Source of the DNA: Closterium sp. NIES-65
Taxonomy: Eukaryota > Streptophyta > Zygnematophyceae > Desmidiales > Closteriaceae
Length of the DNA stretch: 64,000 bases
Assembly (NCBI GenBank): GCA_948144175.1
Contig: CANXME010002001.1
Span: 2,666,501-2,730,500 of the forward strand
Direction of reading: 5' to 3'
A model generated the notes under the pieces. The model saw nothing but the letters and a program-made list of their open reading frames with translations, did no database searches and was not told the origin of the DNA. Numbering within the stretch: the first letter of the stretch is position 1; the number at the start of each line of letters is the position of its first letter. Position numbers and translations under genes: made by a program. Positions 54,585 to 64,000 of the stretch are shown piece by piece.

Positions 54585-56968
54585 ACCGGTCATTCGAGTA
54601 CACCGTGACACCATTCGGGCTGACCAACGCACCAGCGACATTTCAGATGACCATAAACGAGGCATTTAGGCCATTTTTAGATAGATGTGTGATAGTTTAC
54701 CTCGACGACATCCTCGTCTACACTCGCGACAAGCAGCAGCACTTAGCAGATCTGGAAGCAGTGTTAAAAATTTTAGACGAGAACCAACTACTGAGAAAGG
54801 GTTCCAAGTGCGAGTTTTTTCAGGACAGACTAGAGTTTTTGGGGCACGTTATTTCGGAGGCAGGGGTTGAAATTGACCCAAAGAAGCTGGACACAGTAAA
54901 AGCGTGGCACCCCCCGACGAATCTCACGGAGCTGCATAGTTTTTTGGGGTTCGTAAATTATGTGCGTCGGTTCGTCCCCAACATGGCACGCTTAACAGCA
55001 CCACTCACGGACTTACTGCACAAGGGGGTCGCTTTTACGTGGGGGGAGAAAGAGCATGCTGCCTTCTCTGCCCTGAAAAATGTTCTCTGTTCACCGCCCG
55101 TACTGCGCATCGCCGACCCACACCGACCATTCAAAGTAGTTACAGACGCCAGCGACATCGCCATCGGAGCCATACTGCTACAGGACTTCGGCAACGGCCT
55201 ATTGCCCATCACATACGAATCATGAAAACTGCATCCGCCTGAGAAGAATTACCCGATACACGACCGCGAAATGCTCGCGATCGTGCACGCATTCAAAGTA
55301 TGGCGCTGTTACTTGACGAGCGCAGACGTGACAGTACCGACAGACCATAAATCAGTACAGTACCTCTGCGCACAACCACACCTCAACCCACGACAGATCC
55401 ACTGGCTCAATTTCCTCAAGTCCAATTTTCACTACACATTCACCTACAAAAAGGGGCAATCGAACATCGCCGACGCACTGACCCGCCCCATTGCCCAGAT
55501 CCATGCGATAATACTTGCCCAGACCAGCCCACTACTGACAGGACTATTTACCCATGGGTATCAAACAGATCCATTCATCACAGGAGGAAATTCGCACCAG
55601 TTCACAGCAGCCAAATGAGTTTATTACGTAAAAGTCGGCACCGACCACATCTGGGTACCGGAGTATTCACTACTACGGGAATTACTGCTCTAGGAGGCAC
55701 ACGACGCAGTTACTTCGGGACATTTTGGGGTAGAGAAAACACGGCAGCAGCTGCAACGGTATTATTACTGGCCAAAAATGTTGACCGACGTACAGCGACA
55801 CGCGGCATCGTGTCCCATTTGCTAGCTCATGAAATCATCACGGAAGCGGCCGGTAGGACAGTTGCAGCCGATACCACCCCCAGAGCATGCTTGGCAGCAG
55901 GTGACGATGGATTTCGTCACGGGGTTACCGGCCGGAGCGAGTGGGAATGACGCGATCCTGGTCGTCGTCGATCGGCTGACGAAAATGACCCACTTCGCAG
56001 CCTGCAAGTAATCGATCACAGCAGAAGAAACAGCCCGCCTCTTCATCGCCACCGTCGTTCGACTACACGTGATACCAGCAGCAATCATCAGCGATCGTGA
56101 CACGAAATTCACCAGCACCTTCTGGCGGAACATGTGGCTGCAGTTCGGCACGCGACAACAGTTTAGTTCTTCGTACCACCCAGAGACCGACGGACAGACA
56201 AAAAGGACAAATCAGACCATGCAACAACTCATACGAGCCACGTGCGACGACCCGACCACGTGGGAACAGCAGCTGCCACTCATCGAGTTCGCATACAACA
56301 ACTCGCCATCCGCCACGACCCAATATTCACCGTCTTACCTGAACTATGGACAAGACCAGACAGTACCCATGACCTAGTATCCCGAAAACCCGGTGCCACG
56401 GGCACAACGATTCGCTGAAATTCTACAAGCAGCACGGACCCGAGCAGCAGACGCGATTTAAAAGTCTAACATTATCGCTAAACGCAACGCTGACCGCCAC
56501 CCCCGACCTGTCACTTACCAGCCCGACGACCTAGTCTTACTCGACACTCAGAACATCCGCCTGCCCATCACCCCAAAACTCAGCCCCTGATATTCTAGGC
56601 CATTTCACATCAGCCACATGATTACACCCATCACCGCCCACCTCCTCCTCCCCGCTGACTAGTACGTCACCCCGTCATTCCACGTCAGCCTGCTCCGCCC
56701 CTACGTACCATCCACCAGCCAACTGCCCCGCAACCGCCCAACCAGCATGACTCGACCGCCGACAGAGCCAATCATCACGCCCAAGAAAATTCTGAGCCAC
56801 CGAGTTCGTGACCCACGAGGAGCTCGAAGGATCGAGTCCCTAATCCGCTGGAAAGACCGAACGCCCATTGAAGACAACTGGGCTCCCCTAGACAGGATTG
56901 AGAACCACCCCGTCCTCACCGAGTATCTGCGCAGCCGGAATTTCCGGGATGTACACGCGCTTTTGTAA
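54585..56968 (+). pseudogene. gypsy chromovirus B pol, fragment 3 of 3
   Basis: Continues the RT interrupted at 19629: FEYTVTPFGLTNAPATFQ, VIVYLDDILVYTRDK, FLGHVISEAGVEIDPKK, FLGFVNYVRRFVPNMARLT. RNase H follows (VVTDASDIAIGAIL, TDHKSVQYLC), then integrase in broken frames ([47 protein letters not shown]) and a C-terminal chromodomain (PKKILSHRVRDPRG, SLIRWKDRTPIEDNW) ending at 56968. Stops or frameshifts occur at about 55223, 55616, 56009, 56375, 56459, 56588 and 56660. The chromodomain places it with the chromoviruses. It is a different family from chromovirus C, judging by their clearly different sequences. Confidence 0.9.
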
Positions 56969-56994
56969 GGAGGGCCTCCTTAGAGGGGGGGTAG

Positions 56995-57482
56995 TGTAAG
57001 GAAAATTCCTTTTCCTTACTTCGCGTCCCTGCTCAGCGCGTACACCACTGTTCCCGCCAACAGCACCCAACAGTAAAACCGTTACCACTCGCGACATTCG
57101 CCTCGACATTGTTCCCTCCACTGTTCACGGCGCGACCCAATCTCACGGTTCGGTTGGTAACCGGCGCTCCGGACCTACCGCCTCGACATTTCCCAACCTC
57201 GGCGCTAGGCCCGTCTCGCACCCCAATTTTCACACATTACCGTTACCAATATAGTTTCGCTATATATTCTTTGTTCATGCCTTCGCTCATTGTACTTTTG
57301 CTTCGATAGTGCAATCCTTGCTCGCTCACTCAATTGCACTCGTAACATTATGCAACAAAGCAAAATCAGAAGTAGTACAATGTAAGCAAAGGCATGAGCG
57401 AGCAATATACGGTATAGGCAAACATGCAAACGGTAGCTTGCATGCCTCTGAATATAAGGGTGAAACACCCTTATGGCCTTAC
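56995..57482 (+). repeat. 3' LTR of gypsy B (end uncertain)
   Basis: Starts TGTAAGGAAAATTCC right after a polypurine tract (TTAGAGGGGGGGTAG, 56980-56994). The right end is not certain; a GGCCTTAC at about 57475-57482 would pair with the TGTAAGG start, but no second copy is in the window to confirm. Confidence 0.55.
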
Positions 57483-57689
57483 TATAAGGGGAGGTATAGG
57501 TGTTCACCCTTGTTTTACAGAGTTGTATTATGAGGCGCCCTTAAACGGAAAAAGAAAATATGATTATTTTTTTTACAATGATACTTCAGACAGGCCTTAT
57601 GCGCTCGCCCTGATGATAAAGACTACTCTCGGGTACCACCCTGATGCGATTTCCGGAGGGAGAAGATGGGGGGGGGGAGGGGGGGGGGG
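57483..57689. other. spacer, no gene seen
   Basis: Between gypsy B and the copia 8 remnant; AT-rich, ending in a G-run microsatellite (57668-57692). Confidence 0.4.
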
Positions 57690-59702
57690 GGGGTACCGAC
57701 GTGATTTGGGTCGCGATTAGCGGGAGCAGGGGCAGGGACCGCGGGACGCCAGAGACAAGGAAACACAAGTGCATGCGCGTATATGCTACAGGGAGGGGTG
57801 ACCAAGATGGTAGTGCCAGAGGAGGGACGGGTGCGTGAGCAACTGACACGAGCAAGGCGCAGCTACCTAAGCAGACTTAGTGTGCAGTGTGTTTAGTCCA
57901 GTCCCAGGCCTACGTGTATAAGTGGCAAGATGGTCTCTAGTCTCCGTGTCAGTACAAATCGCCACACGCTCGCCCCCAGGTGTGGTGGTGGTGACCATCA
58001 TATTCTCTCACCAAGTTCGTAGCGATCGAGAGGAGGTGGAGACCCGTGAGGGAGCCAGAGGGGGTCGCCGGACATGGGAGAACAGTGGACCCGCGTGAAA
58101 TGATCGAGCAAAAGGAGGGATCGGCCACGGTGACAGGGGCGGGTGCCGGGAGCAGGGTGACTTTGATGCAATCGCGGAAGAAGCACCAAGATACGTTGGA
58201 GTCCAATGTGAAGGTGAGCTAAGTCTTCGTAGGAACTGCACCTGTGTTAATAGTCTCACAAGCACCTACACTAGCAGCCTCTACACTACCAGATCTACGC
58301 ACACAAGAACAATAGTCACCCTCAGCACTGGCACTGGCAGCATACATAGCATACATGCCACCAGAGATTTGGTCCCAATCAAGAAAATATACATCTACGA
58401 CCTTCTTGAGCAATCCTAACCAGTCACGAATCTTGGCCTGCTCACCAAACTCCGCGTGAAAGGCGTTGTCGAGGTGGTAGAAGAAGCGATCCTCAGTGTG
58501 CCCCAGCCTGCCGCAGAATTCTCCAGGGCGGGGAACCGTGCGTCGGACGTGCTCCGCCTCCGGGGCCGCCTCGCTAGGCAACCCATTCATGGAGGCTGCG
58601 GTGAGAGGGTCTCCTGCCAACGTGATTGTTGCTGCTATCCACCCCCAGAACCTCCGTCCTCACCAGTTGCAGTTCCTCTGGTAGCCGAACGAGCCTCCAC
58701 CCTTGCCAGCTCCACCCCGACCGCCACCCCGCGCCCCCTCCACCAACCCCACCACCCTCACCGCCTCCACCACCTCCCCCCACCTCCACCACCACCGCCA
58801 TCTCTACTAACCCCACCACCGCCACCGCCACTGCCACCACCACCGCCACTGCCACCGTTATCGCCCCCTCCACCACCTCCACCGCCCCAACCCCTAGGAC
58901 GAGCACCCTTACCGCGACACCTCCCACTAGGTGCAGACGCAGCACCGACGTCCCCCAAGGAAGTCAACAGGCCAGCAGAGGCAATAGCAGGCGCGAGAAG
59001 GGAGGGGGAAAACCCCTCAAAGAATGAGGGGCGGGGAGTACCACAGGAGGCAGCTACAGCGCAGGCACTGGTTTCGGCCTCAAGGAGACGGGACTCAAGC
59101 GAGGCAAGGGTGAGCACAGTGGGGTCTAGGAAGAGGAAGTGGTCTCGAAAGGCACGAAGAGAGTCAGGGAGTCGAGTCGTGAGGAGGTAGAGAGTGAGAT
59201 ACATGGAGGGCTGGTATTCAGCCAGAAACTCCGAATTAAGAGCAACACGTTAGCAGGTGTCAAGGGAGCGCAGATGAGTCATGAGATCAGCTACAGTGGT
59301 GAAGTCAGACAGCTTGGGAAGAGAAACGGCATCGCAAGGAGTCCTAGGGTGGCAGAAGAGGAGGAGGAGTTGCACTTAGAGTTCGTTTTCAGCTGGCGAA
59401 AGTGGGACCTATGGTCGGGCGGGAGGTGAGAGCAGAGTGCAAGTTGGGTAGTGGCGTCGCGTGCTAACCACTGTGTATGGGCAATGCGATCAATCCTAAA
59501 CTGCTACCGCAGAGCCTTAGTAGCGGTAGAGCCAGGTGTCGATCAACTCAGATGGGGCAGATAGGGACCCCGACGTGTGCTAAAAAAGCGAGGCATCGTC
59601 CTTGGTTACACTCTGCAGGTACGAGTGAAGGTCTAGAAGCTAGGACTCGTATTCGATCGGTCGTCCCTCTGCGTAAAAGGTCAGTACGCTAGGCGCCGCC
59701 AT
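57690..59702 (-). pseudogene. copia 8 gag-protease remnant
   Basis: Gag ATG at 59702 (MAAPSVLTFYAEGRPIEY), with stops in the next 300 bp. MYLTLYLLTTRLPDSL begins at 59204, then a Gly-rich hinge at about 58780-58920. The CCHC-like knuckle is at about 58500 (CGRLGHTEDRF), without the expected last Cys. The protease is at about 58200 (FTLDSNVSWCFF), where the DSG active-site Gly reads Asn. Then comes a degraded gag-pre-integrase segment. Non-functional. Confidence 0.8.
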
Positions 59703-59719
59703 GATAGGCAGCATCGCTT

Positions 59720-60560
59720 AGCGACAGTGGCGCATGGGCGGGAGTGGCGGTGGTGCGGCATACGGGTAGTAGCCGCGCACGGGCGGCAGGAGTGACGATG
59801 TGGCGCTTCGGTGGCACCTCCGACGGTGCAACGCACAGGCAGCAATGGCGGTGCAAGGGCAGCAGCTGCGCAAGGGCACCAACGACGGTGGTGTGGTAGA
59901 CGGGTTGCAGTAGTGCAATGACAGCGGTGGCGCCAGGCAGCGGCGGCGCACGGGGCAGCAGCGGCATCAAGCAGCATCGGCGCATAGGGCAGCGGAGGCG
60001 TGGCAGCGGCGAATGAGCAGCGGGGGGCGCCAAGCAGCAGTGGCGCCAGGCAGCAGCGACGCACGGGGCAGCAGTGCACGGCAGCGACGCACGGGCAGCG
60101 GCGGTGCCAGGAAGCAGCAGCACACGGGGCAGCGGCGGCGCGCGGGGCAGCGACCGCGCCTGAGCCGCGATGGTGCAAGGCAGCAGGGGCGCACCGGGCA
60201 GCGGAGGCGCACGGGGCAGCGGTGGCACATGGGGCAGCAGCGCGGCAACGCCAGGCAGCAACGGCGCACGAGGCAGGGGCAGCACGCGAGCAGCGGTGGT
60301 GGCGCACGCGAGGAAGTGCGAAGGGCTTCGCGCGTGGTAGGGCGAACGCGGGGGGCAACGTGAGCGCACGACGCAGCGCGAGCGCACGAGGCAGGGCAGC
60401 GTGCGGTGCACGGGCAGCAGCGGCGCACAAGGTAGCGGGAAGGGCGCGCGGAGGGCAACGCGCAGGGCGGCGGGAAGGGCGCGTGCAGGGCAGCGCGTTC
60501 GGGACAGCTAGGGGCGCGCGCGGCAGCGCGAGGCATGCAAAAGGCAGCGCCCGAGGGGCA
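59720..60560 (-). repeat. GC-rich leader repeats of copia 8
   Basis: Short GGCAGCGGCGGCGCA-like units; open in several frames on both strands through composition only. Confidence 0.65.
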
Positions 60561-60642
60561 GCGTGGGGCAGACCTAACCTAGGTATGGCAGTAGGTACGT
60601 CAGTAGGTACAGCAATTGGACCTAACCTAGCCTCTGATACCA

Positions 60643-60759
60643 TGTTAAGGTAATAGGCAAAAGAATGTTTGACCATGAGGAAGGAATTGTACAAGTACTA
60701 ACCCTATATGGGCTACCCCACTGCAGCATATAACTAATAAATATGTATATAGTTTGACA
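60643..60759 (-). repeat. 5' LTR of copia 8; primer-binding site adjacent
   Basis: 117 bp, TG/CA ends. The primer-binding site at 60629-60642 reads TGGTATCAGAGGCT on the minus strand. Confidence 0.8.
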
Positions 60760-61402
60760 CATTGTGCTCATATTCAACCTTCGATTATTTCACATTTGCA
60801 TGCGCTCAATCTTACACAACTCTCTACGAGTCCAATTCTAGTTACACTACGGTCCTAAAATGCTTCCGCAAAGCCAACAATGTCCCATCTCAACAATTCA
60901 AGACCCTGTAGTGCCGCAGAGCATGGGACCTCGTTTCCCTACCGTAATTGAAAGTAAAACAACAAGCGTGAATAAAACAATGTCGTAAATATGTTGCATT
61001 AACTATGAAGTTAGTTTTTTTCATGCACTAAACTAGGTGACAAAAATAAAATCCCACGCAACCAACCTTTTTGGGGAATATGGTACTATTCATTTGCTAT
61101 GCTTGTATTTCTTTTAACATTATATTTACGTATAGCAGCTCGATAATTTCGTTCCTCTTGGCTCAGTTTTTTTCTGATTTTGAACATATATCTTGTACAA
61201 ATCGTCAAGATTCGCTACAGTCGATGCTCATCCTTATCGCAGAAGAATGAGGTACAATGATCACGCGTGAACGTTTTTGCGGAAGCCGACATCTACAAGT
61301 CATAAACAACAAGGTTTGCTCGCGTTCGTCGTCAGAATTGTTGACTGAGTTACAGAAGCATTTTTAGTTTCCATATATTCATATTTTTGCTGGTCGGGAC
61401 AC
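60760..61402. other. AT-richer interval, no gene seen
   Basis: About 640 bp of unique, AT-richer DNA with no credible frame, RNA or repeat. Confidence 0.5.
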
Positions 61403-61407
61403 AAGAG

Positions 61408-61548
61408 TGTCAGTAGAGCTGCACTGTGAGATCCCCGATTGATCCTTGGGGGGTTACAGGCATGTTAGCTTTGGGGGTTATGGGCGCACTGACCCGCTAC
61501 TGAAACAAGCCCTTTTATCCCAATGGTCTAGTGGTTGGGATTCTGACA
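61408..61548 (+). repeat. 5' LTR of the TRIM
   Basis: 141 bp, TGTCAGTAGAG to GATTCTGACA; its last 25 bp contain a tRNA-like D-arm (A-box) sequence. Confidence 0.9.
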
Positions 61549-61578
61549 TGGTATCAGAGCGGTCTCGGGTTCGAATCC
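61524..61578 (+). promoter_or_regulatory. tRNA-like Pol III promoter (A and B boxes) spanning LTR and leader
   Basis: A box TGGTCTAGTGG at 61524-61534 and B box GGTTCGAATCC at 61568-61578, 33 bp apart, both matching the eukaryotic tRNA consensus. The B box sits in a perfect T-arm-like hairpin (CGGG, TTCGAAT, CCCG). The primer-binding site lies between the boxes. Activity is inferred. Confidence 0.65.
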
Positions 61579-61641
61579 CGGTGTATGCACATGCAGGCCG
61601 TTGCCGCTGTGCTCAGTCCTAGGCCTCCCAGTGTGGGGGGG

Positions 61642-61782
61642 TGTCAGTAGAGCTGCACTGTGAGATCCCCGATTGATCCTTGGGGGGTTACGGGCATGTT
61701 AGCCTGGGGGGTTATGGGCGCACTGACCCGCTACTGAAACAAGCCCTTTTATCCCAATGGTCTAGTGGTTGGGATTCTGACA
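61642..61782 (+). repeat. 3' LTR of the TRIM
   Basis: 141 bp; carries the A box (61758-61768) but no downstream B box. Confidence 0.9.
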
Positions 61783-61787
61783 AAGAG

Positions 61788-62264
61788 AAGGTCAACGAAA
61801 CACCAAAACACGTTTCAGTGGGATGCTGCTCGACTACCTGGTGTTCTCGTAATGAGCACCGATTGTAGTACCACCGTGCAAGGACGGTTTCTGGCAGTTT
61901 TGGAAGGTTCCTCACGTGTGGTCCATTCTGCATCATAGGAAAGTTGGGGGGATGCTGTACAGTCATATCTACTAGCCCAGCATTGTGGGCGACGATAATA
62001 AAAAAGAGCCATGGCGATGATCTGGTGCAACACTTGGATTGGGAGAGACATGCGGCACCCAGCTGCACCAAACTGAGACGCCACAGGGGAATGAAGATGC
62101 GCCAAGTGTTATGGAATCGACACGCCAGGATTCCATTTCTGAAGGGTACTTTCCACACCGTACGCGGAAGGAGTCGGTCACACCAATCTGGTGTTTGGCT
62201 CCTGTGCAAAGCACATAACACTAATAGTGAACGAGGCTAGCGGTGGTGTGAATTTTTTTTTAAG
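61788..62264. other. region upstream of the CHASE gene, no gene seen
   Basis: About 480 bp of unique sequence. A 169-codon minus-strand frame (61712-62221) runs through the TRIM and has no protein-like features. The promoter and 5' UTR of the next gene are presumably here; the stretch just before 62265 is an oligo-T followed by AAG. Confidence 0.4.
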
Positions 62265-63709
62265 ATGATAGCGCGTATGGCAGCGGAGGTGGCGGTGTGG
62301 ATGGGGCTTGCGGGCGTGCTGGCGGGGCTGGTGGCGTGGAGGGTGCAGAAGGGCTTCGACGACAATCGCAAGGCGGAGCTCGACACCTGGTTCGCCGGTC
62401 GCACGCGCCCGCTGCAGCAGCAGTTCATGTCCGCGGCCGACCACTTTAAGGTAGCAGACGATCGACACGCGGTAGATCGACGACCATCTGGCACGTGTAG
62501 TACTACTAGTAGGCGAAAGGTATGGTGTGCCGTGTGACATTCCTAGCAGTTCATGTCCGTGGCCAACCACGTGTAGGTACCTGCATTGCATCACATCGCG
62601 TCGCTTCGGCTTCATTGCATCGCGTCGCGTCGCTTCGGCTCATTGCAACGCGTCGCATCGCTTCGGCTTCATTGCATCGCGTCGCGTCGCTTCGGCTCAT
62701 TGCATCGCGTCGCGTCGCTTTGGCTCATTGCATCGCGTCGCGTCGCTTCGGCTCATTGCATTGCGTCGCGTCGCTTCGGCTTCATTGCACTGCGTCGCGT
62801 CGCTTCGGCTTCATTGCATTGCGTTGCACACGTTCGGTGCGTAGTCAGTGACGAAGGTTCATTTTCGCGCCGCGCGATAGTAGAGTCATCCCTTGGCTTC
62901 CTCGTTCCCTCCGCGGTTGCTCCCGCGTGCTCAGCGTTCCCGTCCTTCCACCGTTTGCTCCTCGCACTGCCTTGGAAAGCATGACGTGATCTCTACCGTC
63001 ATTCTCGAAATGGGTTTCGACTCATGGCGCGGATTTGTTTTTGGTGATTTTAGTTTGTCGGGGGTAGGATAACAAGAAAGCTATAAAGACAGATAGTTGT
63101 AGTAACGTTTCAACTAATGTACACCTCTGGTAAAAATGTGTTGTTTTCCAGTATAAAACCTTCGTCGTCGCAACTCAAGAGTCGGGTGGGTAAAAGGAAA
63201 TCACTAGATTAACAAAGATCCAGGGAAGGGGCAATCGGGGTGGTGGGAAGGTGGTTGTGCATTTCTCATGCTCCTCCATTTCCGCCCCCATGATTCTTCA
63301 CATACTCCCCACCATGCAGCCCCTAATGTGTCAACCCATGCGCCCCCCCATGCATTCCCATGCGTGCATCAGGCGCCCCCTGTGACACCATCACCCTCTG
63401 CCACCATCACCCTGTGACATGCTTCCGTGCCTCGTTGCACCACCACCGCTCCTCACTCACCTAGCTCATCTCCACAAGTATAACCCACCCATCCATCCCC
63501 ACCCCACTCCACCCATCCCAAACCACCCACACATGCGTGCAGGCGGTGGAGGGGTTGGTGATGGTGTTTGGGAGGATACAAAAGGACCCATGGGGGGCGC
63601 ACAACAACTTGACTCAGCAGCTCTTTGCCAACTACATTCTCCGCACGCAGGCCGCCCGCCCCTGGGTGCACGCCATTGCCTACGGAGCCTTTGTTAACGA
63701 CTCTGACAG
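62265..63709 (+). CDS. CHASE-domain membrane sensor (cytokinin-receptor-like histidine kinase?), 5' exons
   Basis: Exon 62265-62450 (62 codons, phase 0, donor GTAGCA) opens with a membrane segment (VAVWMGLAGVLAGLVAW), then DNRKAELDTWFAGRTRPLQQ. Exon 63543-63709 (acceptor CAG, donor GTGTGC) continues in phase: AVEGLVMVFGRIQKDPWG, QQLFANYILRTQAARPW, HAIAYGAFVND. The order LQxQF, HxxA, short linker, Q-FA-Y-RT-RP, AY matches the first half of the extracellular CHASE domain of plant cytokinin receptors. The rest (second membrane segment, kinase or cyclase domain) lies beyond the window, so output type is unknown. A following exon may start near 63951, unconfirmed. Start chosen as the first ATG before the membrane segment. 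Confidence 0.65.
62546..62577 (+). repeat. duplicated copy of the exon 1 end and splice donor
   Basis: GCAGTTCATGTCCGTGGCC at 62546 repeats 62419-62437 with few changes, including the GTAG/GTAC donor-like end. In frame it ends in TAG before GGTACC. Confidence 0.7.
62579..62838 (+). repeat. 28/29-bp minisatellite in intron 1 of the CHASE gene
   Basis: About nine units of GGCTTCATTGCATCGCGTCG plus CGTCGCTTC, alternating 28 and 29 bp by one T. Three overlapping frames on + are by-products. Confidence 0.85.
62839..63542. other. rest of intron 1 of the CHASE gene
   Basis: No gene seen; a pyrimidine-rich, C-rich stretch with CATG motifs (63250-63535) precedes the acceptor. Confidence 0.45.
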
Positions 63710-64000
63710 GTGTGCCTCCCCCCCCTCCCCCCGCCCTCAAACCTGCTGCTGCTGCTGCCTTCACTCTCGCCTTCACACTTCTGTCACCTTCTTCCCATGC
63801 GCCACCTCTTGCCTCCCGCGTGCCCTCCCTCGCTCCCGTCCCCCGTTCACGTCTCTCGCCGACTTTGTTTTGAGTGTTTCTTTGCATGTGTCGCTGCGGA
63901 CTGCATGCTAGGATATATCCCAACGAATAATACGAGCTAGAGGCTTGGCTCGACGAGCCGAGCTGGTGAGAAGGCGGGCTTGTGCCTCGTCCATTTAGGC
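63710..64000. other. intron 2 and beyond of the CHASE gene, unresolved
   Basis: Starts with donor GTGTGC, then C/T-rich. Candidate acceptors lie at about 63912 and 63941; the coding continuation cannot be fixed in the remaining bases. Confidence 0.35.

Larger units (their letters stand above)
57690..60759 (-). mobile_element. Ty1/copia element 8, divergent and 3'-truncated
   Basis: Minus strand, from a 5' LTR at 60643-60759 through leader and gag to the gag-pre-integrase region. It is truncated at the G-rich tract near 57690, so integrase, RT and the 3' LTR are absent. Gag and protease sequence differ far more from copies 1-7 than those do from each other. Confidence 0.8.
61408..61782 (+). 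mobile_element. TRIM (terminal-repeat retrotransposon in miniature), intact
   Basis: 375 bp: two 141-bp LTRs (61408-61548, 61642-61782; 3 differences by eye) around a 93-bp interior, with perfect TSD AAGAG (61403-61407, 61783-61787). The primer-binding site TGGTATCAGAGC (61549-61560) fits the initiator-Met tRNA. A G-run (61635-61641) serves as polypurine tract. No coding capacity, so it depends on proteins in trans. TGTCA/TGACA ends are shared with the copia LTRs here. Confidence 0.92.

Noticed and set aside
61524-61590. tRNA gene
   Set aside because: A and B boxes are present but there is no acceptor stem or anticodon arm, and the region is the LTR/primer-site junction of a TRIM.
61712-62221. 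169-codon minus-strand frame
   Set aside because: Crosses the TRIM LTR and shows no conserved-looking segment.

Overview
The window reads as nuclear DNA of a green-lineage eukaryote, most likely a streptophyte alga (a Closterium-like zygnematophyte is my best guess; this is inference). The grounds are Ty1/copia elements with plant-type primer-binding sites, Ty3/gypsy chromoviruses ending in chromodomains, a plant-style TRIM, GT-AG introns, and a 5' gene end that reads as a CHASE-domain (cytokinin-receptor-type) sensor. There is no sign of bacterial or organellar organisation.

Positions 1-57,480 are a nested transposon cluster whose insertion order can be read from target-site duplications (TSDs). 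The base layer is gypsy chromovirus B (+ strand), seen in three collinear pieces: 4380-4432, 19042-19629 and 54585 to about 57480. It is split by (i) copia 2 (ends 4379, minus), itself hit by copia 1 (1-2020); (ii) copia 4 (4433-19041, TSD GGCTG), with copia 3 inside its 5' LTR (4459-11520, TSD TCTGT) and non-autonomous element 5 inside its 3' LTR (17506-18978, TSD CTTTT); (iii) copia A (19630-54584, TSD ACAGG/ACCGG). Copia A contains chromovirus C (minus, 20371 to about 50305). The RT gene of C is split by a 24.5-kb terminal-inverted-repeat DNA transposon, D (22948-47487). D was in turn hit by a tandem copia pair, 6 and 7 (30037-40915).

Transposon D is the most notable object. It has 14-bp TIRs, subterminal TTTGG motifs, and a many-exon transposase on the + strand (43224-47261) that I match to the Plavaka/CACTA-like group. 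A second multi-exon gene E runs divergently on the minus strand (41131 to 23302) and encodes an unrecognised protein with an acidic Glu/Asp block followed by a basic block. A 178-bp tandem repeat lies between the two divergent genes. A 3.7-kb satellite built of GCCACGTCA motifs sits in what appears to be an intron of gene E. Both genes carry in-frame stops, and E is also interrupted by the copia pair.

Positions 57,690-60,759 hold a degraded divergent copia (minus). An AT-richer interval follows, with an intact 375-bp TRIM (61408-61782, TSD AAGAG) that carries tRNA-like Pol III A and B boxes. From 62,265 to the window end, the first two recognisable exons of a CHASE-domain membrane sensor gene begin on the + strand. 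None of the retroelement polyproteins is intact. Many of their nonsense codons are CAG to TAG changes relative to sister copies.
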